A stretch of DNA of 64,000 nt from Acanthornis magna (lineage: Eukaryota > Chordata > Aves > Passeriformes > Acanthizidae), in NCBI GenBank assembly GCA_036785705.1, contig JAWUZG010000330.1, forward strand, positions 541,501-605,500. Direction: 5' to 3'. The translations under genes were made by a program, and so were the position numbers. Position 1 is the stretch's first letter. The number at the start of each line of letters is the position of its first letter. The notes below the pieces were generated by a model. That model worked only from the letters and a program-made list of their open reading frames with translations. It did not search any database and had not been told where the DNA came from. Below, piece by piece: positions 33,641 through 45,610 of this stretch.

Positions 33641-36141
33641 ATCTATTAGGGAAATGGCAAGCACAGAATGTCAAGTACTAAGAAAACTTCTCCACGTTAT
33701 TCTGCCAGTGTTCCCTATCCTGACCTGGATAAAGTACATCCTTCATTTTAAATTGAACTGCTACTCCCTATCATTGTGTATTCACTCTTTTTGATTGATC
33801 TGGGCAGGTACCATCAAGTGAGAATCGTGCCATGTCTGGTACATTTATTAACAAATCTATCTATGAATAATCCATGCAGTTTGTGAAATTTTATATATCA
33901 TTAACTGTACTTAGCAATTTATTGTCTCATCAGATTATTTTACAAAACAAAAAAAAAAAAAAAAAAGAAGAAACATCAGTTAGAAAGAGAATTTAAAAAC
34001 CATTAAATTAGGTATATTGATAAGTGTCTCTACAGAGTAACACACATATGTTGCAGGAGAAAATGCCATAAATATTTCACATTTTTGTACAATGTCAAAT
34101 TATATAGTGTTTTTTCAATCTCCTATTTTACCTATGCTGAAGTACCACTAGACTTCTGTAGAACTCAAACACAGAAACAATATAATGAAAAGAATTATTG
34201 TGGTTTTTGGTTGAGTTTTTGGCAGTGCTCTGGATTGGGATATAGTCTTGTATTGTAGGAGCAAAAATTGCTTGTGGCTTATATAACCTTTACAATATAT
34301 TCATAAAACATATATAAATACCATCCTATAGTAAATCTGAATTTCTATCCAGTAAGAATAATTCTGTTAAAGTTATTAATTATTAAGCTTTTATTATTCA
34401 TTAATTAAAAAGGGAAGTGGTTGTTTGCTATATGTGAAATTTTGTGAGCCTCTGTTCCCAGACAAAACATTTTCTTAATCCTTTTTTATGGCTTTCCCCT
34501 TGTCTATCCCCCATAGTATATTTTCCTAACAACTTGTATGTGCTGCAGAAAGCAAAGGCTACACAGAAGTTCACTGACAAATTTAAATTCAAACCAAAAA
34601 GACAACCTCCAACTTTAAAGTCATGAAAAGGGAATTGTTTTAAAATAATATTAAATATCTATTTGAAGGATTGTTGTAGTTTGGAGGAGTGCATCCCACC
34701 AATAGCAAAAGAAAAACAGAAGTGGTAATGTACTGCCTTCTCTCTTTCTGCCAAGGAAACAGAAAAAACCAAATGTTATAAATCAGCTGTAAATTATGGG
34801 AGTTCAGCTGAGCTGATCACAGAAGTAAGGCAGTAAGTGTCCTAGTTTGGCAGGAAAAAGTAATAACTTGGGACACAAGTTGGATTAAAGAATTTTTCAG
34901 CACGACGCTAGAACAACGCTCAAAGACTGAGGATATCCTCTGAAATCTTCTCAAGAATACTAGTAATGTATCATACTGCTGTAAATTTGCAAAGAGGAAA
35001 TATTTTCTTACTCATATATTAAAAAAATAGTGTGGAGAATAATTTGAAATTTGAATAAAAGTAGTTCATGCTAACCTTATGTTTTGGGTTTTTTTTGGTG
35101 GGCAGGGAAATTCTTGATTGTAGATAATCTCTCTATGTCACAAACTAGCATTCCTGAGAGCACTGGATCTTCACTTTGAGTGCATGCCCCACAGGACAGG
35201 TGGGTCAGATACTTAAAATCAGGGTATATATATATATATACTGCAGAATGTAGGACAGTGAAATAAATAATATCAAATTCTGTGACTAAATAAGAATGAG
35301 GCTGTGCTGCACATGAAGTAGAGGCAGGAGGGAAAATTACTATGTAAATACAAAGACCATGGGAACTGGAAAATCTAAAGGACTTGGCTCGATTGCTGGG
35401 GGAAAAAAAGGTGTCTCTGAGAAATAATAGATATATATAAAAGCAACAATGGCACCTATGCAATTACCCTGATACTGAGGAACAAACTGAGTACATTAAA
35501 TAAAGCAAACAGAACAGAGAAGAGCAAGTACAACTTAAGAACCAGAAGAGAAAAATTAGAAATGCAAATGTGAGATTACTGAGATATTAGTATAAACCTG
35601 AAAAGAATTATTGAGGAAAAGACCAAAGTTTAGAGAGAAGCAGCTGCTTTGGGAGTTGGTAATGAGTAGCTGAAGGAATCAGCACAAGATTTCAATATTT
35701 TTCAAAGCCGCCTATTGAAATATGTAGTCCAGATAGAGCTGGTTATTGCAGCCTTTAGTCACCAGCAGCATGGAAAGGCAAGACAGATGTTTCGAGAAGT
35801 AGCTCAGGGTTAAGGATGCCTTGGTTTGTGCTGTACTGTGAATGGGCAGAGGAAATTGTTGATCCTATATTATAATTATGAAACATTATAGTTATGAAAT
35901 GAATAATACCACAAACACAAAATCAGTAAACCACTTGCTTCTCACAACTTCTCAGGTAGTCATAAATCAAAGTTACATCTACAGTACAGTTCACTACAGA
36001 ATTTAGTAATGTGAGGATCAAACCAACCTGACTTTACTGAAGACAAGTAGAGACTAGAAGACTTATGTCCAAATTCTGGAGATGATAAAAAAAATTGAAT
36101 GCAGCTTTTGAGTACTATAAAACAATGGGAAATTTAGACTT

Positions 36142-36142
<1 letters not shown>

Positions 36143-36172
<30 letters not shown>

Positions 36173-36173
36173 T
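36143..36173. repeat. (TA)n(CA)n compound microsatellite
   Basis: A TATATA tract continues directly into a CACACA tract. Confidence 0.9.
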
Positions 36174-36262
36174 ATAGGGAAGATGTCTCATGTCACAGTA
36201 CTAACAGACTTAACCATGACATGATACACAGAACAAAATGGGAGAAGAAGTTTTTTATTTTT

Positions 36263-36289
36263 CATGGATTGCAGGCAGTGCAATCCATG
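36263..36289. repeat. Perfect 11-bp inverted repeat
   Basis: Arms 36263-36273 and 36279-36289 (CATGGATTGCA and its complement) flank a 5-nt spacer. Confidence 0.85.
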
Positions 36290-36799
36290 CAAGTAATAAA
36301 TGAGATGCACCAATGAAAAGGGCTCTATTAAGTTAATATGAATATATGGCTACAATCTTTGTATTAGAACTGTATCACAGACACAAAACAGGAAAGGATC
36401 TTTCTGGAAAATAATCAGCTTTCAGAAGCTGCCCTCCCAATAGAAAATGTCAACAAAAACTATCCTCCTGGGGAAAACACCTCAGATCTATCAAATGAAA
36501 TGCACAGACAACAACATGGAGAAAGTAGAAGGTGAGATTCTAAAATGAAAGGAGGAACAATAAAGCACCAGGAAGTTGAGAAATTCAGAAAAAGGATTGA
36601 TTCTACAAATACCCACTTTAAGATTTAAAGAAATTATAAAACTTAACCCCACATCAGAACAACAAGAACAACGAAACAAAAACCCCCCACAAACAAAAAT
36701 AAAAACTCAGCAATGAAAATGAATGCCCCCAAGTCTTCATCCTTATATATACATATAAATATCCAGAGGTAAAGCAGGTGTCTTGCATCTGAAAGGGTT

Positions 36800-36822
36800 A
36801 ATTCCATAGCTGCTATGGAATT
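36800..36822. repeat. 23-bp near-perfect palindrome
   Basis: Arms of 11 bp (AATTCCATAGC and its complement) surround a single central T. Confidence 0.85.
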
Positions 36823-36979
36823 GTTTATGTACATATATTTGGGGTAGAATTGGAGATGGGAAAATTCTGGACAATTTTTCTTCTCTCTTGTCCTTCAGAT
36901 TTCATAATAAACTAAGCAAATTACTCTGTCATTTGGGAATTTGGATGAAAGTACTAATAAATTTTTCTGGAAAGTTTAA

Positions 36980-37720
36980 CCAGGTACATACATGTAAGGA
37001 AAATCTTGGAATATCAGTATGAGGATGAAGAGCTTAGAAGGGTTTCAAAAATAGCTTGGTGACCGTATCATTGGGCAGACGATGACAGGAAATTGCGCTT
37101 TAATGGCACACAGTGTAGTGATAGATTTAGTAAATTTTCAGGCCTGGCTAGAAATGCCTCAGGCTATTACAGTTCTAGTCAATCATGCAATTCGTTATTA
37201 TCAAAAAGATTGGAGTGGTGATTCTGTCAAAAGCTGTCCCAGAGAATGCCATAGCTGTCTGCAGCAAATAGCAAGAGATTTGACAACTCAAAGGCAGAAT
37301 TATGTATTTACACAGCCTGTGTAAAGCTAGAGGGCTAATTTGAAAAGCAATCCAGATTTCCCTCGGAGACAATCTCAGCAATTGTAGAAGTGTTAATTGA
37401 CTTGGAGGAGCAGGAAGTCATTCAAAAATGCAATTCAATGACTTACCAACATAGTAGGTTATGAAAGGCAGACGTCTCACAGAGACTAACAATGTTATAT
37501 TTAAATGAAGTAGCTCCTGTCTGCTCTGGTGGTGGCATCCTACGGACAAAAGCAGCTATTGGAAATAAGATGAAGATGTTTTCTGTAATAAAGATATCCT
37601 TTGCTGTCATGAGGAGGATCAGTGAAAGTTTGCCTTAAACAATGGGAATTTCATGACTGTTGTTTCTAGCAGAAATAGAGAAAGATTTTGTGCAACACTT
37701 CTCATCGCTGCTAATGCCTC
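36980..37720 (+). pseudogene. Decayed ERV pol (reverse transcriptase) remnant
   Basis: In plus orientation, residues around 37385-37437 match the start of a retroviral RT domain (an acidic helix ending in a VIQKCNS-type motif). Exactly 24 codons further, in the same frame, LNEVAP at 37501-37518 matches the conserved 'DYR-LN' segment, with KAD…RLT just before it at the expected spacing. A degraded FSVIKI segment near 37580 sits where the first catalytic-Asp motif should be, and it lacks the Asp. There is an in-frame stop at about 37462 and others follow. The open frame at 37082-37324 lies just upstream and may be part of the same element. The motif spacing resembles ERVL-type pol. No paired LTRs were found. 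Confidence 0.55.
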
Positions 37721-39699
37721 AGACATTTTTTCAGATGTGTCAACATGCTAACATTAATTGCATCTCCCCTAAATCAGCTCTCTTATCTAACTAGATATTT
37801 CTAGCTCCTTGGAATACTGTTGTCTCTCAGAGGAATAAAGAAGAGCATAGAAGAACTTATAAAGCCTGAAAAAGCATTCAATATTTCAATGTTGATGAAA
37901 AGTTTTCCTCTTATCCATCAGGTGCAGGAAAAAACATACGAATTCACATGAAACTGTTGAATATATGTTACTTATGAAGTCTTCGCATTTTTGAAGTAAA
38001 ACCTGCTGAACAAAAGCCATTTTTTATTTCTGTTCCATGAGAAACAAAGGTTCATTTTCAGCAGAATAAATATTTTTTAAATAAATGAACTTGCAGAATT
38101 GCATAGAGGACAAATAGCATGGTTTATGAGGAAAAAAACCAAAACAACTACCTTAAAAGGATGAAAAATGCATCATAAATTGCATTTTCAAAATTACAGC
38201 CATAGTTAGCAATAACATTTAAAAACATATTCATAAAGAATAATAGGTCAGCAAAAATCTACAATTTTTGACATGCATTGTATGGATTATTCTGCCACAT
38301 TTATTTGCAGTGGGAGATTGATTTCTCGTGGCCAGCACTGTATATCTGTCATTTTAAAATTGAATGATGTTAACAATTCTGCTAAAAAATATACAGATGC
38401 TTCCATGTTTGAGCCAATACCATAGAAGAAATGACATTAAGTCTTTAATTAAAACCCAGAGGTGCAAAATGCTTATTTGCGATATATTTACAATGGAACG
38501 TTCATCACACTCTATCTATTTTCTATTTGAAACCCTTTGTGTTATAAGAAAGAGAAAGAAACTTTCACTTTGAACTCTATTAGATAGCCAGTGTAATGCA
38601 GTTATTCAAGAAGATTTAAGAGAAGATGCTTTGTACTGACTAGAATGGGGAAATAAGATCAATATTTTCATCTCTGCTTCCATTTAATAAGCAATTCACT
38701 GACTTTGCAGAAATTACAGCAGACAAGAAATCATAGGTATATTTTTAGTGTATATGTCAAGGAGGAAACATAACATTTTTAGTTGCTTTCATTTTGTGAT
38801 TAGCACAAGATAAGACACTATAATTTGTCCAGGTACGTGTATATATTAAAAAAAACCCTCTTACTAAAAGTAGCTATTAAATTTGAGGTTTACTAGATGC
38901 TTTTGGAGACAGTTTCTGTTTCTGATTTTGTCAAATGATTAGTATATATTTCCTTTTTAGTCTACTACATGAAGAAAATCCTCTCTCTCAGGCATGGGCC
39001 AATCTCAAAGTACTTTCAGTTATTAAACTATACTCAACGGTATATAATTAATACATTATATTTTTCAATTATCTTATTTTTTCCCTTTAATTAAGAAAGG
39101 ATGAAAGACAACTAAAAAAAAAAAGAATAATTTCTAAAGAATGCAATGCTTTGAAGATTTGGAATACATTTTACAGTATCTTTAACTTAAATCCACTTCC
39201 AAGAGATACTTAATAAGTGGTATCACAAATACTTTTGTATCAGAAAGATAATTTTGCTCCTTTCAAAGGATTTATCAATGACGTCTTTCGAAAATGTCAG
39301 ACAGATGAGAGCTTAGATTCATAATGCTGCTCTAAGACATTTCCGGTCTATGTAGAAATTCATTCTGCACTTTGGTGGTCTAAAGTCAACTGAAATGGTA
39401 CTGGCTCTGATAAAAAGATTTTTAAAAATTATTTTGAAACAGTAAACATCATTTGGATAAGGTAAAGACTACTTAGATTAATCTTCATTTCTGTGTTTCT
39501 TTTGTAGGACCTTATAGTGTTTTACATCTAAACATCAATAATTTAAACACATTGTAAACAACAAAATTCAGTAGCCAGAATCAGGCTTTGTTCTATAGTT
39601 TTTAACTGGCAATTGTTGCATATTTCAGTAGTGCATGATTTTTCAAAAATTTCATTAGTACATCATTGGTTGCTCATTTTTCATCTCTCAAAACAATTT
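37721..39699. other. AT-rich unique DNA, no gene seen
   Basis: No supported gene. The RT remnant could extend slightly into the first few hundred bases, but I cannot follow it. Confidence 0.5.
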
Positions 39700-40640
39700 A
39701 ACACAGTGTCTTTCATGCAGAGAATAACATATTCATATTATTTGATTTTTGATGAAACCAAATGACCCTTTAAATTTGCAATAGGGTTCTTTAATTTTGC
39801 ATGAGTTTCTTTACTGCTGTTCATTTAATTCTCCATTTCCATTAACCATCTGCAAGCATTTGACTCTATGACAATTATTCAGCTGTGCCACATCATGAGT
39901 GACATTTTATAAATGTTCAAAGGAAAAAGAGATCAAGAAAGGAGGAAAAACCTCATATTCAAACAAAAAAGTCACAGTTCAGAATCCTGCATTTCCCATA
40001 CAGCTGAGACATCTGAATAGTAATTATTGGCCTGATTGTAAAGCCAACTTAATTACATTTTGTCTTCCTATCTGATGAGTACTTCATGATGATGATGATT
40101 ACTCCTACTAAAAGACGATCACTCCATTGATATTTCCCCACACTGATAGCCAGGGGGCCCTGCAGATAAGGCTGTGGAGACAAAAATGCTATTTTCTCTC
40201 TCTATTAATTCAGCTATGATTTTTCGAGTGAGAAAGAATCCCCAAGTATTCAAGTGAGAAAGAATCATGGTTTAGTAGTCTATCTCCCAGCCTGCCTTCC
40301 ACGTGGGGGAAATTGAGCTAATGCTCATTAGAAAGTGCTTTAATTAACAAACATAACTGAGAGACCAAGCCAGCATAATCACTGCTGATTAACTAGGCCA
40401 CCTCTATGCAAAATAAAGCGAGCTCGTTTTCCCCCTATTTATAAAAACTCTTCCATTCAAAATAATCTCTGTGCTTGTTGGAATTACTTGGATTGCTAAA
40501 ATGTTCAGTCCTAATAATTTATTCTTTATTTTTGCATGTTTATGGATTAGTTAGATAGAAATGTTAGGCAAGTCCTGTAGCACAAAGAAGAGAGTTAACA
40601 TGTTTTTATCTATCTTTGTATTTCACAGGAGCCCACTCCA
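39700..40640. other. Candidate conserved non-coding stretch
   Basis: No open frame or repeat is present. The sequence has mixed complexity and is dense in ATTA/TAAT homeodomain-type cores (TTTAATTAAC, GATTAACTAGG, GCTCATTAG), with a GAGTGAGAAAGAATC duplication at 40226-40240 and 40252-40266. Composition alone suggests a regulatory element. This is inference and needs alignment evidence. Confidence 0.25.
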
Positions 40641-41799
40641 TTAGATTTCCACTGAACATTTAAATACAAAAGTGAAACCAAATGACTGTAGAATTAGAAG
40701 GCTCTTATGCCTTTGGCATTTTTTTCTAGGTTTTAAAAGTGTGATGAAAGCTCTGTGTGATAGAAGTGTGATAGAAGCATAGAATTCACGCTGTCTAGAA
40801 GGACATATACCACTGAATATTATAAAGAAATTGTATTACAAGAAATAAATATCTAAAGAAAAGGAAAAATTAAAGACAAATACTTCCTTATGCTTGTTTT
40901 AATATTTTTGGCTTGGCATAAATGGTTATAAAAAAATAAGAATGCCTTCAGAGGACTCATTGTCACACTTCTTTGCAGCAGCTTGGAAGAATTTTATCAA
41001 AGTGCAAAGAAAAATCAGGCACAGAACAGTCCTTTTCATTATCCAGAGTTACCAGTTGAAACCAGAGCCCATGTCAAAGATAACAGATCAAAACTCTCTA
41101 CTCCCTTTATTAGGGAGAAAAGAAAAAACTTCGGTGACATTTGCAGTGGTGGGCAAAGTAGATTAAAGAAAATTAAATGGAGTTTGGATGTTGTCCAGCC
41201 TGAAGACATCTGAAGAGGAAGAAAGTTTTACATAGTCAAATCTTGTCTTTTTCTATCACATAGCTAACTTTTCATTAATTTTCCTTTCAGATTAAATTTT
41301 AAAAGAACAGATAATTTGCCTAAGAGTTTCCTGGTAATGAAAAGCTGTAGAAAGAGAGTATAACTTTTCTCCAGGACTGCAGAACTATCCGAAAATTCAA
41401 ATCTCCTGATTCCTGGGTACATCATCATTAGTACAGGAAATATGGTATTATGCTCATTCCAGTGAGGCCCAGCAATCAAAATATGTGCCCAAGTCCTTCA
41501 AAGAGTGCAAGTTCTTCAGAGAGAGGACACTGGGACTGCACTTAATATTTCCCAAAAACTGAGGAATCTAAAAGCTGTAATTTGGATTTTCTACTTTAAA
41601 ATGCTAAAACATAGGATATTTTTTCATGATCTATTTTAATCAACAACTTTGCTCTTCTCTCCCCCTTCTTAATTTCCTACCAGAGTGAGGTTTTTTCCTA
41701 ACCTAAACTTTTATTTCTGGATTTTTTTAAAAAATCTTAAGTCTCGTCATAAAATATGACAATTAGGGAGTGCAATTCTGAATTACATATTCAGATACA
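40641..41799. other. AT-rich unique DNA, no gene seen
   Basis: Two overlapping plus-strand frames at 40942-41213 show no domain and no splice support. Nothing else is recognised. Confidence 0.5.
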
Positions 41800-43516
41800 G
41801 AATGGGAAGGCATCTCATGAGGTGAGCACAGTCAGCTTTTAAATGGGGACAGGGACAAGGCAGAGGTGTTTAATGCTTTTTTTGCCTCTGTCTTCAACAC
41901 TCATGAGGGACCAAGGAGGTGTCAGGGCTCTGAGCTGGAGTACCATGACTGTGAATATGATCAATTCCCAGTTGATCCTGAACTTCTGAAGGGATCTGCT
42001 GCTCCAGCTGGATCCCTACAAAGCTATGGGCCCTGATGAGATTAATCTGAGAATACTTAAAGAGTTGGTGATGTCATCATGAGCCTCTCTCAATAAATTT
42101 TGAATGGTTTTGGGAGTCTGGAAATTCCCATTTGACTGGAAATTGACTAACATGACACAGTTTTCAAAAGCAGCTATATGGAGGACCACAGAAACTACAG
42201 TCCTGTCAGATTCACTTCAGTGTCTGAAGAGAGAGAAAGTTATTCTGGGAGGGATTGGAAAACATCTGAAAGACACTCCAGTCATTGGTCATAGCCAGCT
42301 TGGCTTCATGAGAGGAAAGTCCTACATACCAAACTTGTTTTCTTTTTACAACAAGATAATTCACACAGCAGATTAAGGGAAGCCAAATGTTGTAATTTTT
42401 GATTTCAATAAAGCATTTAACATTGTCTCTCCCAGAATTCTTCTTGGCAAAATGTTGAGCACATGGCTTGACAGCACATCACGGGGTGGGTGAGCAGCTG
42501 GCTGAATTACCAGGCGCAAAGGGTTATAGTAAATGGGGTGACATCAGGCTGCTGACCCTAGTGGGGCTCCACAGGGCTTCATCCTCAGCCCCGTGCTCTT
42601 CAACACTTCATAAATAACTCATGCAGGATTCAAAGGTGTACTAAGTTTGGCAATGATACTTAACTGGGAGGAGCTGTTGGCTCAATCGAAGGAAGAGAGG
42701 CCCTGTAGAGAAACCTTGATAAATAAAAGGGCTGGGCAATCACCAACTGTGTGGAGCACAACAGTGGCAAGTATTGAATTGTGCATCTGGGATGGGGCAA
42801 TCCTGGATATACAGACTGATTGGGGAATGAGAAGCTGGGAAGAAGTGCCGTGGAAAGGGACCTGGGGGTTCTGGTTGATGGCAAGTTGAGTATGAGCCAG
42901 CAGTGCCCTGGCAGCCAGGAGGGCCATCCCTGTCCTGGGGGCATCAGGCACAGCATCGCCAGCTGGGCAAGGGAGGGGATTGTTCTGCTCTGCTCTGCAC
43001 TGGGGTGGCCTCACCTTGAGTGCTAGGGATAATTTTGGGCACCACTGTATAAGATGTAAAGCTGTTAGAGTGTCCAAAGTTTGGAGGCCATGAGGATGGT
43101 GAAGCGTCTCAAGGGGAAGCCATTCATGGAGTAGCCTGAGGTCACTTAGGTTTTTCAGCCTGGAGAAGAGGAGACTGAGGCAAGACCTCATTGGGCTCTT
43201 CAACATCCTCATGAAGGAAGGAGGAGTGGCAGACACTGCTCTCTTCTCTCTGTTGACCAGTGACAGGACCTGAGGAGATGGCCTGAAGCTGAGTCAGGGG
43301 ATGTTTAGGTTGAATCTTATGAAAAGGTTTATTCCCAGAGGGTTTTTGGGCACTGGAATATGCTCCCCAGGGCAGTGATTGCAGTACCAGTTTGAACGAG
43401 CAAGAGGTGTTTGGACAATGCTCTCAGACATGTGGTGTGATTATTGGGATGTCCTGTGCAGGGCCATGATCTTTGTGTGTCCCTTCCAACTCAGCATATT
43501 CTATGATTCTATGAAA
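41800..43516 (+). mobile_element. CR1 LINE with partial RT domain, 1.7 kb
   Basis: A continuous plus-strand CR1 copy. It starts with sequence encoding the KAEVFNAFFASVFNTHEG-type segment upstream of RT (about 41860-41910). It passes through RT core blocks (FSKAAIWR near 42160; GFMRGKS near 42305; FDFNKAFN near 42400; GAPQGF near 42560) and then the ORF2 C-terminus, and ends CATATTCTATGATTCTATG. Frameshifts, stops and a shortened region near 42605 show it is inactive. Only the 3' part of a full CR1 (about 4.5 kb in the family) is present. Confidence 0.9.
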
Positions 43517-45119
43517 TAATTTCAGTTATATTGGTTTTATCCTCCCTAGTGAGAGAAATGTTAATTTCACTCTGTCCGTATACATCTTCTGTGTGTTAAG
43601 AAATTGGAATGTGCTTTTGGAAATCATGTTGAAAGACAGCTAGTTACTGTCCTTTCCCTTAGGTTTCTTTTTAAATGTTTTCAACAACTGGAAGAACAAA
43701 TATTTTTATCCTCTTTTCAAATTTCCAAAATATGCAAGGCTTTCCTTTAAGCCTGCTGAGTTAAAGCTGCTAGTCAACAGGAATTGTATGAAAAAAGTTG
43801 TTACCAGATCTGTGTAAATTACAGAAAGTTAAAGTATTCTATAATTAATATAGTTTATTTTCTTTAGAAAGGGGACTTCTTAATTAAGGTTGCTTGTGGA
43901 AACGGTTTATTAAATGTAAAAATCTTGGGAATTGCTTGCACTGCATCTCCAGCACATCTAAACCCATACTTTGAAAGGTTTTAAAACAATTTTAAACAAA
44001 CGTAAACACACTTCAGTAATGTTTCGTGGAAAATGGCAAAACTTTATATTTGCTAGCTTCCTGGTTTTGACTGAGGCTAAATTATTGTCCGTATTCATAA
44101 AGACATCATTTCAGGGAATGTTTGAAAAGAGGATCACCCTCATTTTCCCAGAAGTGTATGAAAGTTCCATGTCACAGTTCCAAGACAGAAGATTTGAATG
44201 TTTTGTGTATACTGTATTTAATTTTGTGTGATGTTTTAAAACATGGATTCAGTTCTTTTATTTCAATATACTGCACAACAGAAGATGTAAAAGAAATAAC
44301 CTTACAGTAGGATTTCTTTTATAAGGAAGTTCAAATTATCTACATTAGGACTCCTTTCCTTGCAGTTTATGAAGTAGCACTACAGAAAAAGAAGACAAAG
44401 ATCTTCAAATATTTTAAGAATAAAAACTTGAAAAGTGTGGAAAACTCAAATGTCATTTCCCCAGATGTTTGAATGCGGATTTCCTGAAATTTAAATACAA
44501 AGTTCAAAAGGCCTTGAGGAAAATCTTTTGAGATTTACTACCCTCTCAGAGATGTGAATGCCTCTTCTATTCCACCTTAGCACTATGCATGTCTATACAT
44601 CCCTCTATGCACCTGTTCTCATAAATGTCAGGTAAACTCATTTGAAATAAAACAAGACAATCATTAACAAATATTTGAAATTCTCTACAAGCCTTCATTT
44701 AGAAAAAATATTTTTATTTTCATGGATTTTCATGTCAAGACAATTTATTTGAAGACTTTTTTCTTACAGCCGATTAAGCAAGAACTGTGAGGATTTCAGA
44801 AATACAGATAATAGCTAATGCACTGTATTCACTATTGCAATATCATCTGAACAAATGCATTGTATTATTTATTTTATTTCGTCTAACAGTGAGAAGACAT
44901 TTGCCACAGGGACAGAGAAATCACCTATCATATAAATTTTAACTCAATGAATGCATATTATTAAGTTAATCTTGTCGGGAAAGCTTCCCACTATTTGCTG
45001 TAACAGCTGGAAAGGGACACCACAAATTCCAATACTTTAGTTTGGTCCAAAGCCCTATAGAAAGCTTATCATAGGGTCATATGATTTTCCTCTAGACCCT
45101 TCAAGCCCTATGTTAAATT
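43517..45119. other. AT-rich unique DNA, no gene seen
   Basis: No recognised repeat or gene. An 86-residue plus-strand frame at 43971-44231 has no domain. Confidence 0.5.
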
Positions 45120-45610
45120 TTTATTAAATTTGTGATTGTGTTGGGAAGGACATTCAACGATCTTTCAGTTCAATTCCTCCGCCATGGAGTGCGATATATT
45201 TCATTAGAACAGATTGCTGAAAACTCTGTTCAGCCTGACTTTGAATATTGCCTGTGGCAGAGCATCCACATCTTCTCAAGCATCTCACCACCTTCTTAGT
45301 AAAAATTTCATCCTTATATCCATTCAATCTTTTTGTTTAAAGTCATTGTACCTCATTCTGCTCCTTATTGTCATTACAAGTCCTTTTGCAGCTTTCTTTT
45401 CAGGCCACTGTATATTTAAAACATCTGTAACAAGGTCTCTCCAGAGCTTTCCTGATCCCATCCCTGAACAGTGGAGCAGCATCCCTCTGTTCTTCAGGGG
45501 ATACAAGTCTCTGGTTCCACTGCCTATTACTTTCCTTCTTGCACAGTAGTTTGACCAGAAGGTCCTCAATCAGCTGTGCTGCCCTTCTGCTTTCTGTCCC
45601 TAATTTCTTA
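45120..45610 (-). mobile_element. CR1 LINE fragment, antisense
   Basis: Reverse-complement CR1: GGGAAGGACATTCAACGATC near 45143, TTCAATTCCTCCGCCATGG near 45170, then CTTCTCAAGCATCTCACCACC and CAGAGCTTTCCTGATCCCATC. Diverged and 5'-truncated. The 111-residue plus-strand frame inside it is incidental. Confidence 0.75.

Larger units (their letters stand above)
33641..36979. other. AT-rich unique DNA, no gene seen
   Basis: Contents are an A-run at about 33949-33966, a (TA)n at 35226-35241, a (TA)n(CA)n compound repeat at 36143-36173, and two short palindromes (listed separately). A TGTCCTAGTTTGG at 34837 looks like the first bases of an ERV LTR, but nothing convincing follows. No gene is supported. 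Confidence 0.5.

Noticed and set aside
42104..43236. Plus- and minus-strand open frames taken as a host gene
   Set aside because: The plus-strand frames are pieces of a broken CR1 reverse transcriptase, and the minus-strand frame is their antisense shadow.
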